Below, piece by piece: positions 23,371 through 34,507 of a DNA stretch of 64,000 nucleotides (within the stretch, counting starts at the first letter, position 1; each line of letters starts with the position of its first letter). A program made the translations under genes and the position numbers. Origin of the DNA: Rhyacophila brunnea (lineage: Eukaryota > Arthropoda > Insecta > Trichoptera > Rhyacophilidae); NCBI GenBank assembly GCA_022495005.1, contig JAGYXB010000797.1:1667985-1731984 (forward strand), in the 5' to 3' direction. The notes under the pieces are model-generated. The model was given only the letters and a program-made list of their open reading frames with translations. It was not told the DNA's origin and made no database searches.

Positions 23371-23501
23371 AAAAATGTCGGATTCGAGCAGTGTGCGGGG
23401 GTACATTAGGTTACATGTGTTTTGTGAATACCAACGAAATCGCATCGACATATTCGTCATGTTACAGTTCGAGACGAGTTTAGATGTGCAACCCGGCTTA
23501 G
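23371..23501 (-). mobile_element. Harbinger-type MITE arm (relative of 40,094)
   Basis: Read in reverse it begins TAAGCCGGGTTGCACATC and continues TAAACTCGTC and TTCACAAAACACATG, matching the left arm of the 40,094-40,489 element. The opposite end was not found. Confidence 0.5.
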
Positions 23502-23770
23502 AGACTGACATACCAAATGCGGTCGACACATAAAATGTATCTACATAATTTATATGCAATAAAAAATAGTTCGGATCCCTTTTTCATACTTCTCATATGA
23601 CATTTCTGTACTAAAAAGATTCTGACTTCATAACTTTGGTGCAATCGTCGTTTTATTTCACAGCCCCTAACCCCAAGACGTACTCTACGTTAAAACATAC
23701 CCCTAAATCTATGACTCAGGCGACTGTGATTTTTACCATCATCTCATTTTTAGAAATAGACATTGTTATC

Positions 23771-24848
23771 AGTGGCGGCTTGACAACTTTCTAGGTGCTG
23801 GGGTTTAGCCATTAAGTAATTATTAAATATACATGCCTACCTACTTTTTCATACTATACAGCCATTATATACCAAGATAGTTATTTTGATTTTATTAATG
23901 TAGAAATGAATACTTTTTCGGAATAAATAATATGATTATCACAGTCGTTACTTAATCATATCTAAAAATCGTGCTTAAAAATATTAACTTAATTAATAGT
24001 AATAATTACCTATTATAGACTTACCACTGTCAGTATTGAACAACGACATACAGCGAGCGTTTTTATTCACCATGGGGGTATTTGATTCGCTCCCCAGTAT
24101 GCGTATACTAATTCTAATGCATTCACATCGTTTGTAGAACGAGATTTGTACCGCGGCGACAGGATGGGACTGTGTAACCCCGGCCATCGAAGAATAGACG
24201 CCATAGCTTTCTTAATATGTACATAGGTGTCACCTTGAAATAGGGCTCATTTAATTTAATTTGTTTATTTAATACCACATAATCAGCATTGTGTTATTAC
24301 ATAATTAATTTATAATCATTGGTTTATATATTTGTGTATTAATATTAAATATCTCTATAAAATTGCGACGGGTTTAAATGGATAAAATAATCATGTAATT
24401 AAGTAGGTATATTATGATTTATGACAATGATAAAAACATCGGACGTGTATTTTGTTTCCCCCAAGGTGCAGAACTAACCTGCCATCAGTGATGCCAATTG
24501 GGAGGGCAGTAACCATGTTTCATGAAATCACTTCGGAGATTGATATATTCCACTTACATGAGGGTGAATTTAGGTGGACGTTGTTTTATAAGTTTTTAAA
24601 ATAGGGTCTATCAATAGTATACTCTGTGTGCTTCCATCTAATTTTATTAATGTTATTTTATTTCTTATTTTATTACTTATTGTATTATTAACTCACATTG
24701 CTCTGTATTTATATTTCAAAAATTGTTAACACTTATTTTATGTCATGTCGTGAACGCTTTAAATTTATAATTTCTTATGTTTTTAATTTTTGACATGATA
24801 ATTATGTGGGGATGGTCCCTACGAACCCTTAATTTAGAGCCGCCCCTG
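23771..24848. mobile_element. Decayed hAT-type element
   Basis: CAGTGGCGGCTTGACAAC at the left and GAGCCGCCCCTG at the right are imperfect inverted ends. The 8-bp flanks ATTGTTAT and CATGTAAT agree at only 5 positions. A family R piece is embedded. No coding remnant recognised. Confidence 0.45.
24465..24790 (-). repeat. Repeat R copy (minus)
   Basis: Reverse complement of 5505-5832, including GGTGCAGAACTAACCTGCC, GTGGAATATATCAATCTCC on the other strand, and the AT-rich end. Confidence 0.5.
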
Positions 24849-25352
24849 CATGTAATTATAAAAATCTGGAACTAACCCGGGTTTTCTGAGATATTTGGGA
24901 ACCCTACTATGTAGCACCTACGTACATAGGTAAAAACAAATTAATGAAAAATTATTTTATATTGCACCCTCTCACAGTTGATATTATCCACGTTAGCAAG
25001 GTACACAGTATAATGGCCTCACCCCAAATCTGTACAGGTAATCAAGGTATGCGTTATATATGTAGATACTATAGGCCATAATGGCTATCATTAGATTTAA
25101 TGGCCTGATAATTTCTCTGCCATCATTACCGGGTTTCTAATGTCAATGGTAATAAAATAAACCAAAATCACACCATTTTCGACCCGTTCGTTTTTCTCTT
25201 TTTAACACTACAATATATTATCAGGACCAATGACAGTAGTAGTAGTGCAGGCAGGGATTTCAATACCGGTATTTCTTATTGAATACCGGTTTTAGTCAAA
25301 TTATATTATAGGAAAAAATAAGTACCTATCAATAAATAACTAGAATAATCTA
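24849..25352. other. Spacer, nothing recognised
   Basis: No supportable feature. Confidence 0.35.
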
Positions 25353-25360
25353 TATAAATA

Positions 25361-25834
25361 CATAGCGTTGGAGCGGAGCTCGGAGCAGGAGCACGGAGCA
25401 GGAGCACGGAGTACTGGAGCAATGGGATTTCGCCCGGAGCAGGAGCAGAGCCGAAGCACCAAAACTTTGTAGTGCTTCACTGCTCCAGATGTTTTTTTTT
25501 TTTGTTATTAAATTTTCGTCCTAAAATCCAATGAAAATCGTATATTTCGATACTTTGCAACACTGGAATTATTTGAAATATGGCAACACTGCCGAGTGAT
25601 AAATAACCTTACTTTTTGACAGAAGAGACAAAAAATGAGAGACGATTTGCTGTCAGTATTTTCTATAGAATTAATAATGAAAATGATATTTTATCTATTA
25701 TATTTTAAAACTACCTTTTTTTAACATTTGTATACATATCCTACCCGGAGCGGAGCAGAACCTGAAGTGGAGCCGGAGCAAGTATTAGGTCCCGGAGCGG
25801 AGCAACTCAAAAAAGGGTCCGCTCCAACGCTCTG
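25361..25834. mobile_element. hAT MITE with GGAGC-rich ends
   Basis: The ends CATAGCGTTGGAGCGGA and TCCGCTCCAACGCTCTG are inverted, and TATAAATA is a perfect 8-bp duplication (25,353-25,360 and 25,835-25,842). Both subterminal regions are packed with GGAGC/AGCAGG words, more than ten on the left, which fits multiple transposase-binding sites. Non-coding core. Confidence 0.85.
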
Positions 25835-25847
25835 TATAAATATGTAT

Positions 25848-25912
25848 GCCTGACAAATTTTGTGTGCATTATTTATATTATACCTTAACAGCCTACCTCC
25901 ACCCCTCGCCAC
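25848..25912 (+). mobile_element. hAT MITE family H, right-end fragment
   Basis: The last 65 bp of family H, ending CTCCACCCCTCGCCACTG. Confidence 0.55.
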
Positions 25913-26550
25913 TGGCTTATAGACCCTTTATACATACATAATATAGTAAATTCAACGCAGTATGTAGTCATGTTACTATCAATTCACACCAAGACCGACT
26001 ATAGTCAGGCTGGGGCATTGAATAGCGAATTACGATGGTATTAGTGTTGGTTATCTTTTAATATAATGCGGTAGCCTATTCTCAAGTAAATGAAAAATTT
26101 TGATTCAATAATATTTCATACCGTATTACCATTTTACAACAATCATCATTTCAGTCATTCAAGTCTGAAAACAATACGATCGAAATTCACAGTTTCGTGC
26201 CGCGGCCTAACTATAGTTTGCTTTGTGGTCCAACACAAATATAATATGCTTATAGGGGGATCCATTAGGAAAAAATATCCATAATATGTATTTGATTGAT
26301 TTTTTTAATGCGGCGGGAGGGGCGGGGTTAACAAAATCTAGCAGGTGCCACTGACTTCCGCATTTACCCCGGGGACGTCTGCACTTTTCCGGGTACATAC
26401 TCCACACCTAGACACTCCGCACTTTAAGTTTAGAGATAAACTCTACCCTGCAGCTAGAACCATGGGTGCTCACCTACGAATTATTATATTAAATTCGAAG
26501 AAAGGCAACAACTAATGCTACAATCGAAATTTGCAGCTTCTATAGTCGGA
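25913..26550. other. Spacer, nothing recognised
   Basis: No supportable feature. Confidence 0.35.
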
Positions 26551-26558
26551 CTTGATAC

Positions 26559-27058
26559 CAGTAGCGAAGTGTGGAGATAGGCTATTAAGATCAGCCATAA
26601 AATCGTGCACATTACACTTTGTTAGTCGTACGTATTTGTTTTTATAGAACTAAGACTACAATTTACAGATGGTATCGGTTAGTTTTTACAAATCAATTAA
26701 GCCCTGCCTAAACTAAACCATATATCGATGCATTTTGGGCGATACCACAGAATTGTGCACTTTTTTTCATTCATACTTACTATAATGATATAAAAAATAT
26801 TATTCTATCTATAAAATATCCAAAGTTATATAAGTGATTTAATCGTATAATTTTAGATGTTTTATAGATAGACGAGTATTTTTTGCTATTATCTATTTTG
26901 GCTTGGTTTCGCAGGGTATAATTGAATTTTAAAAATTAACCAACACCATCTGTAAATTGTAGTATTATTTCAATGAAAACAAATACGTATGATTGACAAA
27001 GTTTAGTGTGCACTATTTTTGGCGGATCGTAACAGCCTACATCCACCCTTCACCACTG
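26559..27058. mobile_element. hAT MITE family H, complete 500-bp copy
   Basis: Bounded by a perfect 8-bp duplication CTTGATAC (26,551-26,558 and 27,059-27,066). The ends are CAGTAGCGAAGTGTGG and CACCCTTCACCACTG, with inverted arms of about 150 bp and an AT-rich centre. This copy defines the family as a hAT MITE. Confidence 0.9.
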
Positions 27059-27066
27059 CTTGATAC

Positions 27067-28202
27067 AGACCCCTGCAATAATGAAAAAATATATAAATTA
27101 ACTAACTACAAAATAAAAATAGATCTTAATATACTTACATAAAAAGAAATTTTAAAACTTTCCAACGACATTCACAATTCAATATACACATGTTTTACAA
27201 ATCAAACAAACCATTGAATTAGTTAAATCAATAATATTACTGACACAAACTAAAAATTACGTTAATAGTTAATATTATCAATTGTTTTAAAGAGTATTTA
27301 AAAAAGTAAATATATTATTTTACCACTAATACGTAATATAATATTATGTTTATATAATTTAAAACATTATCTTATTAAAAATAAATTATATTTTAAAATG
27401 ATTTCTAATGTTAATTAATAGATTTTGGTTATGCTTTAAATAATAATCACATTATACTATTTTAAATCAGATTACATCTGTTTCATTAAATAAATACAAA
27501 TACAATTATTATCAATACCTACACAATTTATTTTAATTCTTTAAAATATAATACACACGAATTTTATAACACAATTGGAGTTTTAAAAAAAACACTTATG
27601 TATAATAATATATAATTTGTCACTTAAGTTACGTTAACTAAATATATTTTTATATATATATGTAGTTATTAAATATACTTAATAAACCGTTTTAGTATAT
27701 ATTATCATGGATATAAATAACTATTATTTTTATACACTTTAAACCAATGTGTATTTTTTCTACGTTCATTACCAAAATTTTATATGCACGTAGAGAATCT
27801 TTTTTTAAATATTTTTGTTATCTAAATAACTTTTTACGTAACATCCTTTGCTTGTATGAAAATTCTCTACTTGAATAAATAATATATGTTATAGTTCTAC
27901 ATTTTTGTTCAAGGTAACTAACTATATTGTCAGTTTTTTTGAAGTGTGTAAAATATTTTTGTTTTCTATTTTATTGTTAGGTAAGTATTTGTTTTTTTTT
28001 TTAATATGAATTATACTTAACAATAATTTATTCACACTATTTTTTAAATAATCCAATCACTTAAACAACATACATCGTTCTTCGGAAACTTTCCGCGGCA
28101 CTCGAATTGTCAGATAGTGTTTTTTGACATGTCGTGATTTATTAATAATGTGTTTGTTATTCTCTCGAAAACAGTTGTGTGGTGTGCGTGCGCGCAAAAC
28201 AG
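27067..28202 (-). other. Very AT-rich stretch, possible 3' UTR
   Basis: About 1.1 kb of low-complexity AT-rich DNA with several AATAAA words on the minus strand. It follows the stop codon of the candidate exon at 28,203, so a long 3' UTR is the simplest reading, but no cleavage site can be fixed. Confidence 0.3.
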
Positions 28203-28380
28203 TCAGTTGTGCGAATCGGAGGCTTCGACGCTTCGCTGGAGGCTTCGCGGGACGAGCGTCAGCCGCGGGGCGCCGATCGAACTGGGACGGCTGGCGTCGG
28301 CTGAACCTCCGGGCCGGGCATGTAGGGTGGCCATTTTCATCCCCCGCAAGTCTTCGCAGTTTTGAGTTATAACAATAGTG
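28203..28380 (-). CDS. Candidate 3'-terminal coding exon, gene unknown
   Basis: A minus-strand open segment of 58 codons ending in TGA at 28,203-28,205. It begins after an AG at 28,382-28,381, preceded by a pyrimidine-rich tract and a stronger CCCAACAG four bases further upstream. That stronger site would put a stop in this frame. The peptide runs TIVITQNCEDLRGMKMATLH, then a Gly/Ala/Ser/Pro/Arg-rich tail ending SVEASDSHN. Third codon positions are mostly G or C, in sharp contrast to the flanks, as expected of a real exon. The protein family was not recognised. Alternatives are a CpG-rich regulatory patch, or the longer overlapping minus-strand frame that reads through the same bases and continues to 28,057. 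Upstream exons, if real, lie above 29 kb. Confidence 0.35.
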
Positions 28381-28382
28381 CT

Positions 28383-29173
28383 TCACTGTTGGGATAAAAA
28401 AGGCAAAAATCTGACTGGGAATCGCAATCCTTGCATTATTAGAACCTAAAATTGTGTATCCATATAAATTTATACTATCAAAAAAAAAACATTCACAAAT
28501 ACTGTAAACGTAAATGAAGGGTGGTTTGCAAAAACAACGTATTATGTCAGAACTGAACAATCCTACAGGAGAGCAAAAATAAAACTTAATAGAATCTCTT
28601 CCTTGTGAATTATGATTTTTTTTATGTGTGTGCTTATTTTTTAATGAGAAATAATAATCAGAAAAATATGTAATATACACAATATGTCATTTGACTTAAT
28701 TATTATGATGTATTTGTATAAACTCTTTTGTCAAATGATTTTCTTTGCTGTATTAAAAAAACTTTAACACCATTTAACACGTGTTATGTGGTGTTTTTGA
28801 AAGAATGGTAAATGAAAGAATATTGACAACATTTAAAAAAACAAAATGCCATATAAATCTCAAAAAATAAGAAAAAAACTGGCACAATATGTTGTTTTTT
28901 AATCTACCCTTCAAATTGTACAATATTTTTTAATATTCTTTTAAACACCGTTTATTATAAGTACTGATTTAAAAAGATTTGAATGCCATTTTTTCTTATA
29001 TGCAATCGAAAATCTTTATTTGTTGCGAACATGTTACCGTATTGCATTTGAAGATAATCAATAACTGACACTACTATCGTAATTTTCAATTCAGTGCCAC
29101 GGCCTGAATATTGTCGGCCTTTTATCGGCTCATTTTTTTTTTGTTTGGCCCACATGAAATAATATGGGGTGTG
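28383..29173. other. AT-rich spacer or intron
   Basis: No ORF or repeat partner. If the exon at 28,203 is real, this belongs to its upstream intron. Confidence 0.3.
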
Positions 29174-29660
29174 CAGTGACGTCCCGGGAGAGTAAGCAGG
29201 TCGTGCATTGCGTAGAGGCGGCGAATAAAGGAACGAATATAAATAATACAACTTTTGAGAGCAGTGGCGGTAAGTCTTAGTAAAACAATTTAAGCAAAAA
29301 AAATCATAACTACATATTGTTGTATAAAAACCATTACAATACATATTGTAATGGGCGATTTATCGCAGATAATTTTTTTCATAAGGGTTCCTCCAAACCT
29401 GTCAGCGCCACGCATCTCCACGTACCTTAGCCTACCATTGTCTGAGATCAAGTTTCGTTGAAATGGTTCAATTCTTAGTATATGTGTACATCAATTATTT
29501 AAAGATGTTTTGTATTATATTTGTCTATTTAAGATACCTAGATGAAAATAAATAATAAAATAGGTAAGTAGGTATCCAACGATTTGACAGACAATTTGTA
29601 ACTGAAAATGAAATTCTAAGCTTAAGTTAAGGGCGGCACTTTGCCTAGGTACGTCTCTGA
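29174..29660 (+). mobile_element. hAT-type MITE family N copy 1
   Basis: Collinear with 40,739-41,262: starts CAGTGACGTCCCGGGAGAG, shares GGCGGCGAATAAAGGAACG and ACAACTTTTGAG, and ends at TACGTCTCTG. Its own flanking duplication is not clear. Confidence 0.5.
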
Positions 29661-30287
29661 CAGTGTTAAGACTCCATTATAGGATATTATTGAACGACTA
29701 CCTTCTTAAGAATAAAAAAATTATTGCATATTGACGTATTTATATAAGCACTTAATTATTTTATACAATATAAAAATAATTTAATTTGCCAACGACATCT
29801 GTTGTGTATGTAGAAATGTATTATAAATATATACAAAACCATCCGTCAAAGGTTAAAAAAATATGCCTCAGCGCCATCTCTGTTCAACTATTGTACCTAT
29901 GTATTATTGTGCGATGAGTGTCAGAATTTTTTGAATGAACTTTACCACGTCTCAGCCTTGTCTACCGTATTGTATGAAATACGGCAGGCTCAAAAGGCGA
30001 AGCCTATCACATTTGGCACTGGGTTAACAGTTCCGCTTTAATATGAAGATTAAAAAATGCTGGTCCAATAGTAGGTAACCTCATCTTCGTAACGTAGTTA
30101 TTATACAAAATTAAACTTGGTCTTATAATGGTACTATTGTCAATATTAAAACCTAAGTTTTTAATAAACTATTTCTTTTATTCAACGAATAATTCACGAG
30201 ATTTGTTAATGTAACCTTCCATAATATATTGAACATACATAAGTATAAAACACCTCAGATATATTATACCCACTAGAAAAAATTGAC
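29661..30287. other. Spacer, nothing recognised
   Basis: No supportable feature. Confidence 0.35.
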
Positions 30288-30537
30288 ACCCACGGCGGCC
30301 GCGCGGCTTAAGCGTTGGACTATAACGCCGTGGGTCCCAGGTTCGAATCCTGGGGCTGGCAACTTACATATTGTTTTTCAATTTGTGTGTGTCAGGGTAT
30401 GGACCTAATAGGTTGAGCAAGTGGCTGACATCCATTTCTCGTAAAAAACAAAAAAATCGGTTAATACAAACCTCTACTCTGTGGAGGTCCATATGATCCT
30501 ATTAGGATTGGACATGGTCGAAAGAAAGAAAGAAAAA
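30288..30537 (+). mobile_element. SINE1 copy with (GAAA)n tail
   Basis: Nearly full length: CGGCTTAAGCGTTGG head, B box GGTTCGAATCC, common body, and a 3' GAAAGAAAGAAAG tail. Confidence 0.85.
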
Positions 30538-30769
30538 ATTACATTTGATAAAAATACGACGCCTGACGGGATTCAAACACGTATATCCACTGGGATCGCG
30601 CCAATATGCCTCAACCAATTAATCTACAGGCATACAACCTAATTACGATAATTTTACTACTAATTTAAAAATCTGAGGTGTTTTCAAGTTATGTAAGTGA
30701 TTATTAGATTCTTACATCAACGGCAGGGCACTAAATTAATATTCTACAGTTTAATAAAATCTTTAAAAT

Positions 30770-30965
30770 TTCCCAAAAACACTCCGCAAGCCAAAGTCGC
30801 CTGAGCGGCCGGTGTCAGCTGGGGGGTTCGCAGCATCCCCTTCCTAGAGTTTCCCGCCAAGCGCCTGGTTTCCCGCCTGTTTTCGCCCCCACCCCGCGCG
30901 CTGCTACTGTGCTGCCCGGGGCGACTTCTAGTGGGAGCGAACCCTACCTCTCTGCGAACGAATAA
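30770..30965. promoter_or_regulatory. GC-rich, CpG-rich island, promoter-like
   Basis: About 200 bp of GC-rich DNA in a roughly 33% GC setting, with many CpGs. It carries two TTTCCCGCC words, a CGCCCCCACCCCGCGCGC run and CCCGGGGCG. A minus-strand ORF (30,744-31,094) crosses it but has no recognisable protein features. A promoter or first exon of a host gene is suggested. Direction unknown. Confidence 0.4.
30850..30877 (+). promoter_or_regulatory. Tandem E2F-type sites
   Basis: TTTCCCGCC at 30,850-30,858 and again at 30,869-30,877, 19 bp apart start to start and in the same orientation. Both match the E2F/DP consensus TTTSSCGC. Paired E2F sites occur in promoters of cell-cycle and replication genes. 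No such gene was identified nearby. Confidence 0.4.
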
Positions 30966-31129
30966 TAATTTCGTGACGCCACTGGACCAACGGGTTACGT
31001 ATCTAGTAGGTGGGTAGGTAAGTCGGTACATGTACCTAGATATTATTGTCATATCGGACTGAATGATATATGTTTCAATTTCATATAGGTACATTTATTT
31101 TTCTCCCCTAGGATTACATTGTACTGTGG

Positions 31130-31522
31130 ATCAAAGCGCCTAGTTTCAAAAGCCCCTAAAACGGTTTTTGAAAATTTTTGAGTTAGATAATATGTATTTA
31201 GATGGATAACATTTTTGTTACCTATATGATGGCCAAAAATTGAACTTCAAAAAACGTCAAAAACCGTCAAAAGGAATGATAAAAAATTAGAGTCAATTTC
31301 AAAACCCGCTAAAATGGTTGGGTGTGCTTTTCAAATACCCCTAAAATTGATAAGCCAAAATACTCTTTAGAATGTACGAATTAAATAGTAAATACATAAA
31401 GTTCACAGATTTAAAAGATATGAGATTTTCTCATTTTTCTCAAAACTACCTAAAATCGTTTTTCACATTTTTCTCAGAACTACCTAAAATCATTTTAGGG
31501 GGTTTTGAAACTAAGCGCTTCC
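31130..31522. mobile_element. Palindromic MITE
   Basis: Left AAGCGCCTAGTTTCAAAAGC and right CCTAAAATCATTTTAGGGGG...GCGCTT are inverted. Repeated CTAAAA and TTTTAG words fill both halves. A clear target duplication was not seen. Confidence 0.5.
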
Positions 31523-31677
31523 AGTGTTGTATGTATCTTAAAATTGGACTATAAATCATAAAACAACATACTACATTAACACAGGGAACCCATTCAAATT
31601 GAAATTGATTTATTTTAGATAAAGTAATATACAGATTATAAATTCAAGACGTTTACAATTTTCTATTATTTTATATA

Positions 31678-32975
31678 CGAGGGTGGGTCAATAAGTCCTT
31701 AGAAAAGCCGACAGGTGGCGCGACTAGTACTGTAAGCGGTTTGTTTTCATGCAGCGGCACTACCGATTCAGTATGCTGCGAAGTTTCAATCAGATTGGTC
31801 GGGTTGTTGTGTGTTTCTCGTACATTTAAAAAAAAATTTTGCTTGTGGAAAATGGAAAAATGGAAAATGGAGAAAATTGAGTTTAGAGCTGTCATTAAAC
31901 ATTTTAATATAAAAGGGTTAACAGCAAAGGAAATAAAAAATGAGTTGGATTTAGTTCACGGCATATCTGCTCCTTCACTTGCAACTATTTATAACTGGTT
32001 AAATGAATTTAAACGTGGTCGTACATCAACAAAGGATGAACCACGCTCAGGACGTCCTGTAGAGGTGACTACACCAGAAATGATCAATAAAATCCACGAT
32101 ATGGTGTTAAGTGACCGAAGATTAAAGTTGAGTGAGATAATTGAGGTTACAGGGATCTCAAAAGGTAGCGTCATTTCTATTTTACATGACAAATTGGGCA
32201 TGAAAATATTTCTGCAAGATGGGTGCCGCGTTTGCTCACAGTCGACAATAAACGCAATAGGGTGGTGGCCTCTAAAGCCCTGTTGTCGCTCATGCAACGC
32301 AATCCGGATAAATTTTTTCGTCGCTTTGTGACTGTAGATGAAACATGGATACACCACTATACTCCCGAGACGAAAGAACAGTCAAAGCAGTGGATTGCGA
32401 AGGCAAACCATGTCCAAAGAAGGCGAAAACCGTAAAATCAGCTGGTAAGGTTATGGCTACTGTATTTTGGGATGCACGTGAAATTATTTTCGTTGACTAT
32501 TTGGAAAAAGGAAAAACAACAGGGGATTATTATGCATCTTTATTGGACCAGCTAAAAAACAAAATTGAAGAAAAACGGCCTCATTTAAACAGGAAAAAAA
32601 TCCTCTTTCATCAGGACAATGCCCGTGTTCACACATGTTTACGATCAATGGCTAAAATTGAAGAATTGAAGTTCGAATTGGTCTACCACCCACCGTATTT
32701 GCCAGATTTAGCCCCCAGTGACTTTTTCCTTTTCCCAAACTTAAAAAAATGGCTAAGTGGACAACGTTTTTTTTCAAATGAAGAAGTCATCGATCGGACA
32801 AATGCTTATTTTGAGGACCTTCCGAAAACTTATTTTTCTGACGGTTTAAAAATAATTGAGAAACGTCTAACCAAGTGTATTGAGCTCCAAGGAGATTATG
32901 TTGAGAAATAAAAAAAAAATACAAAAATCAAAACTGTTTTAATGCTTTTTTCTAAGGAATTATTGACCCACCTCG
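31678..32975 (+). mobile_element. mariner element, copy 1
   Basis: A 1298-bp element flanked by TA on both sides. The inverted ends are CGAGGGTGGGTCAATAAGTC and its complement (right end CCCACCTCG, one base short). It carries one degenerate transposase gene on the plus strand. A second, nearly identical copy of the same length lies at 44,358-45,655. Confidence 0.95.
31852..32911 (+). pseudogene. mariner transposase, frameshifted
   Basis: Cut-and-paste transposase of the mariner D,D34D type. The N-terminal helix-turn-helix half is readable from MEKWKMEKIEF through [18 protein letters not shown] and [12 protein letters not shown]. The catalytic triad is visible: VDETWIHHY (first Asp), [10 protein letters not shown] (second), and LAPSDFFLF (third, 34 residues after the second). 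YLPDLAP replaces the usual YSPDLAP. Two frame breaks disable it: one base missing near 32,205-32,215 compared with copy 2, and a break after [10 protein letters not shown] near 32,405-32,430 that copy 2 shares. The ORF would be about 350 codons if intact, normal for mariner. Confidence 0.9.
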
Positions 32976-33060
32976 TAAGTTCTTATTAGAGTGAGAAAAA
33001 ACATAGAAACACCCAGGGCCGGTCCTAGCAATAGCAACTGCAAGGCCCGATTAGAGCATA

Positions 33061-33679
33061 CAGTACACTCTCAGTAATCCGCCGCTCGATTATCCGACAA
33101 CTACTTAATCCGCCGTTATTGTTACTAGTTGAAAGCACAGAATCAAGCTCAATAATTTGCCGGTATTCGATTGTCAAATTCAGTAGTCCGCCGCGTACAA
33201 GTATACAACGCAGATGAGACGGGTTTATTTTGGAAACTTCTCCTTCGTAAAACGTACGTCCATCGAGAAGAAAGTAATGTACCAGGGAGGAAAGTGCCCA
33301 AGGACCGCATCACAATTATTATCCCGTGCTCCAATGCAACCGGGATACACAAATTGAAGCTTTTGGTCATAGGCAAAAGCCAGGAATCTTAAGCCATTCA
33401 AGAATATCTGCCTCACTGAACAACTGGCTGTGTCAAATGACTTACTGTTTATTATTTAGTTAATAAACTGAGTTTATAAATATGTATAATTTAGTAAATA
33501 CTTGATTTTGATTATAAAAATACCATAATTTGCTAGTACAAATTTCTCAAAAAAACTATTTTTACGAAAAACCTGTTTTAATTTTTACCATATTTTGTAT
33601 GTATGCACTATAATCCGCCGCTTTCACTAATTGGACGCTTGTCTGGTTTTTGTGGTGACGGATTACTGAGACAGTACTG
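33061..33679 (+). mobile_element. Tigger/pogo-type deletion derivative
   Basis: The ends CAGTACACTCTCAGTAATCC and its near complement (GGATTACTGAGACAGTACTG) form a 21-bp inverted repeat, flanked by TA (33,059-33,060 and 33,680-33,681). CCGCC words recur near both ends. The 619-bp length shows a large internal deletion from an autonomous element. Confidence 0.85.
33190..33392 (+). pseudogene. Tigger/jerky-type transposase fragment
   Basis: A plus-strand frame containing QVYNADETGLFWKLL, KVPKDRITIIIPCSNATG and HKLKLLVIGKS. These are hallmarks of the DDE domain of pogo-class transposases (NADETGLFWK, with the first catalytic Asp; KDR-x-T; KPLVIGKS). About 65 residues survive. Confidence 0.85.
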
Positions 33680-33681
33680 TA

Positions 33682-34264
33682 CCTATTATTATAAATGTAC
33701 ATTGATAAATAAAATATGTAGGCATGTAGAAAATGATAAAACACGTTCATAGAGGCATGCAGGTGTCGATGCAGTCCGGTACAACGTGAGGTGACCTCAT
33801 TGTTGTTCTGGTGATTTCGGCAGATTTTTCCAACTGACAATGTTTGTTTAAAAAGGTTCAAAATGTGCTACGGGATGGGAGCATCATTCTGATTGATGAG
33901 AGAGTAATGACGATATTACACACTTTTACCCGTAGCGCCAGCTTACTTTGACGTCACGTGATAGTACGCGACGTGTATCTCACTATAATGACAACTTTAG
34001 AAGCTCTTTTTCAATTTTAATTTAGTTTCTAACTAGTTTTATTAGAAACACTCGATCTACCCCGAGAATGATATAAATATATTCTACTGAACAAAGGCCT
34101 CGCGTTTTAAATATTTATTCAATCAATTAAAATTATTTAATGCATTTAAAACTTGAATGTATCGTTTATTTCGACAATCGTTCAAGGTGACCACTTCCGT
34201 GAAGAGTTTCAAGTCATCAACGAACTACAAAAACATAATTAACATAATTAACATAATTAACTAT
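33682..34264. other. Spacer, nothing recognised
   Basis: No gene. A short AACATAATT tandem repeat lies at about 34,233-34,262. Confidence 0.35.
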
Positions 34265-34360
34265 ATTTTTTATCCTTGAGATGCAGGTTCGATTCCTGCG
34301 TGTCTTACTTTTTTCAAAACGATTTTTTCTATTGGTTATAATATATTTTCTCAGAAGTGT
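34265..34360 (+). mobile_element. SINE2, 3' part
   Basis: Shares GAGATGCAGGTTCGATTCCTG, GTGTCTTACTTTTTTC and ATTGGTTATAATATATTTTC with 59,270-59,365. The B box GGTTCGATTCC is intact; the A-box half is missing. Confidence 0.6.
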
Positions 34361-34423
34361 TATATATACATATTAAATTATATACATGGCATTTAGTTGG
34401 AATTAATAAAATAAACATTATTG

Positions 34424-34433
34424 AAAAAAAAAT
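34424..34433 (-). terminator. Pol III terminator of tRNA-iMet
   Basis: An oligo-T run on the minus strand starts three bases past the tRNA 3' end. Confidence 0.85.
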
Positions 34434-34435
34434 GT

Positions 34436-34507
34436 TAGCAGAACGTGGTTTCGATCCACGGACCTCTGGGTTATGGGCCCAGCACGCTTCCGCTGCGCCA
34501 CTCTGCT
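34436..34507 (-). tRNA. tRNA-iMet: Initiator tRNA-Met (CAT)
   Basis: A 72-nt gene with a full cloverleaf: acceptor arm AGCAGAG paired with TTCTGCT (one G-U), discriminator A, D-arm region TGGCGCAGCGG (A box), anticodon loop CCCATAACC with CAT, and T arm CGTGG/CCACG with loop ATCGAAA. The A at the first acceptor position and the ATCGAAA loop are initiator features of eukaryotic cytosolic tRNA-iMet. The B box is GGATCGAAACC. A run of nine T follows on the transcribed strand, a good pol III terminator. No intron. Confidence 0.95.

Noticed and set aside
28057..28680. 207-codon minus-strand frame
   Set aside because: The second half overlaps the candidate exon in another frame; the ends are AT-rich low-complexity peptide (YYFSLKNKHTHKKNHN) and the start is not in a plausible context. 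Kept only as an alternative reading.
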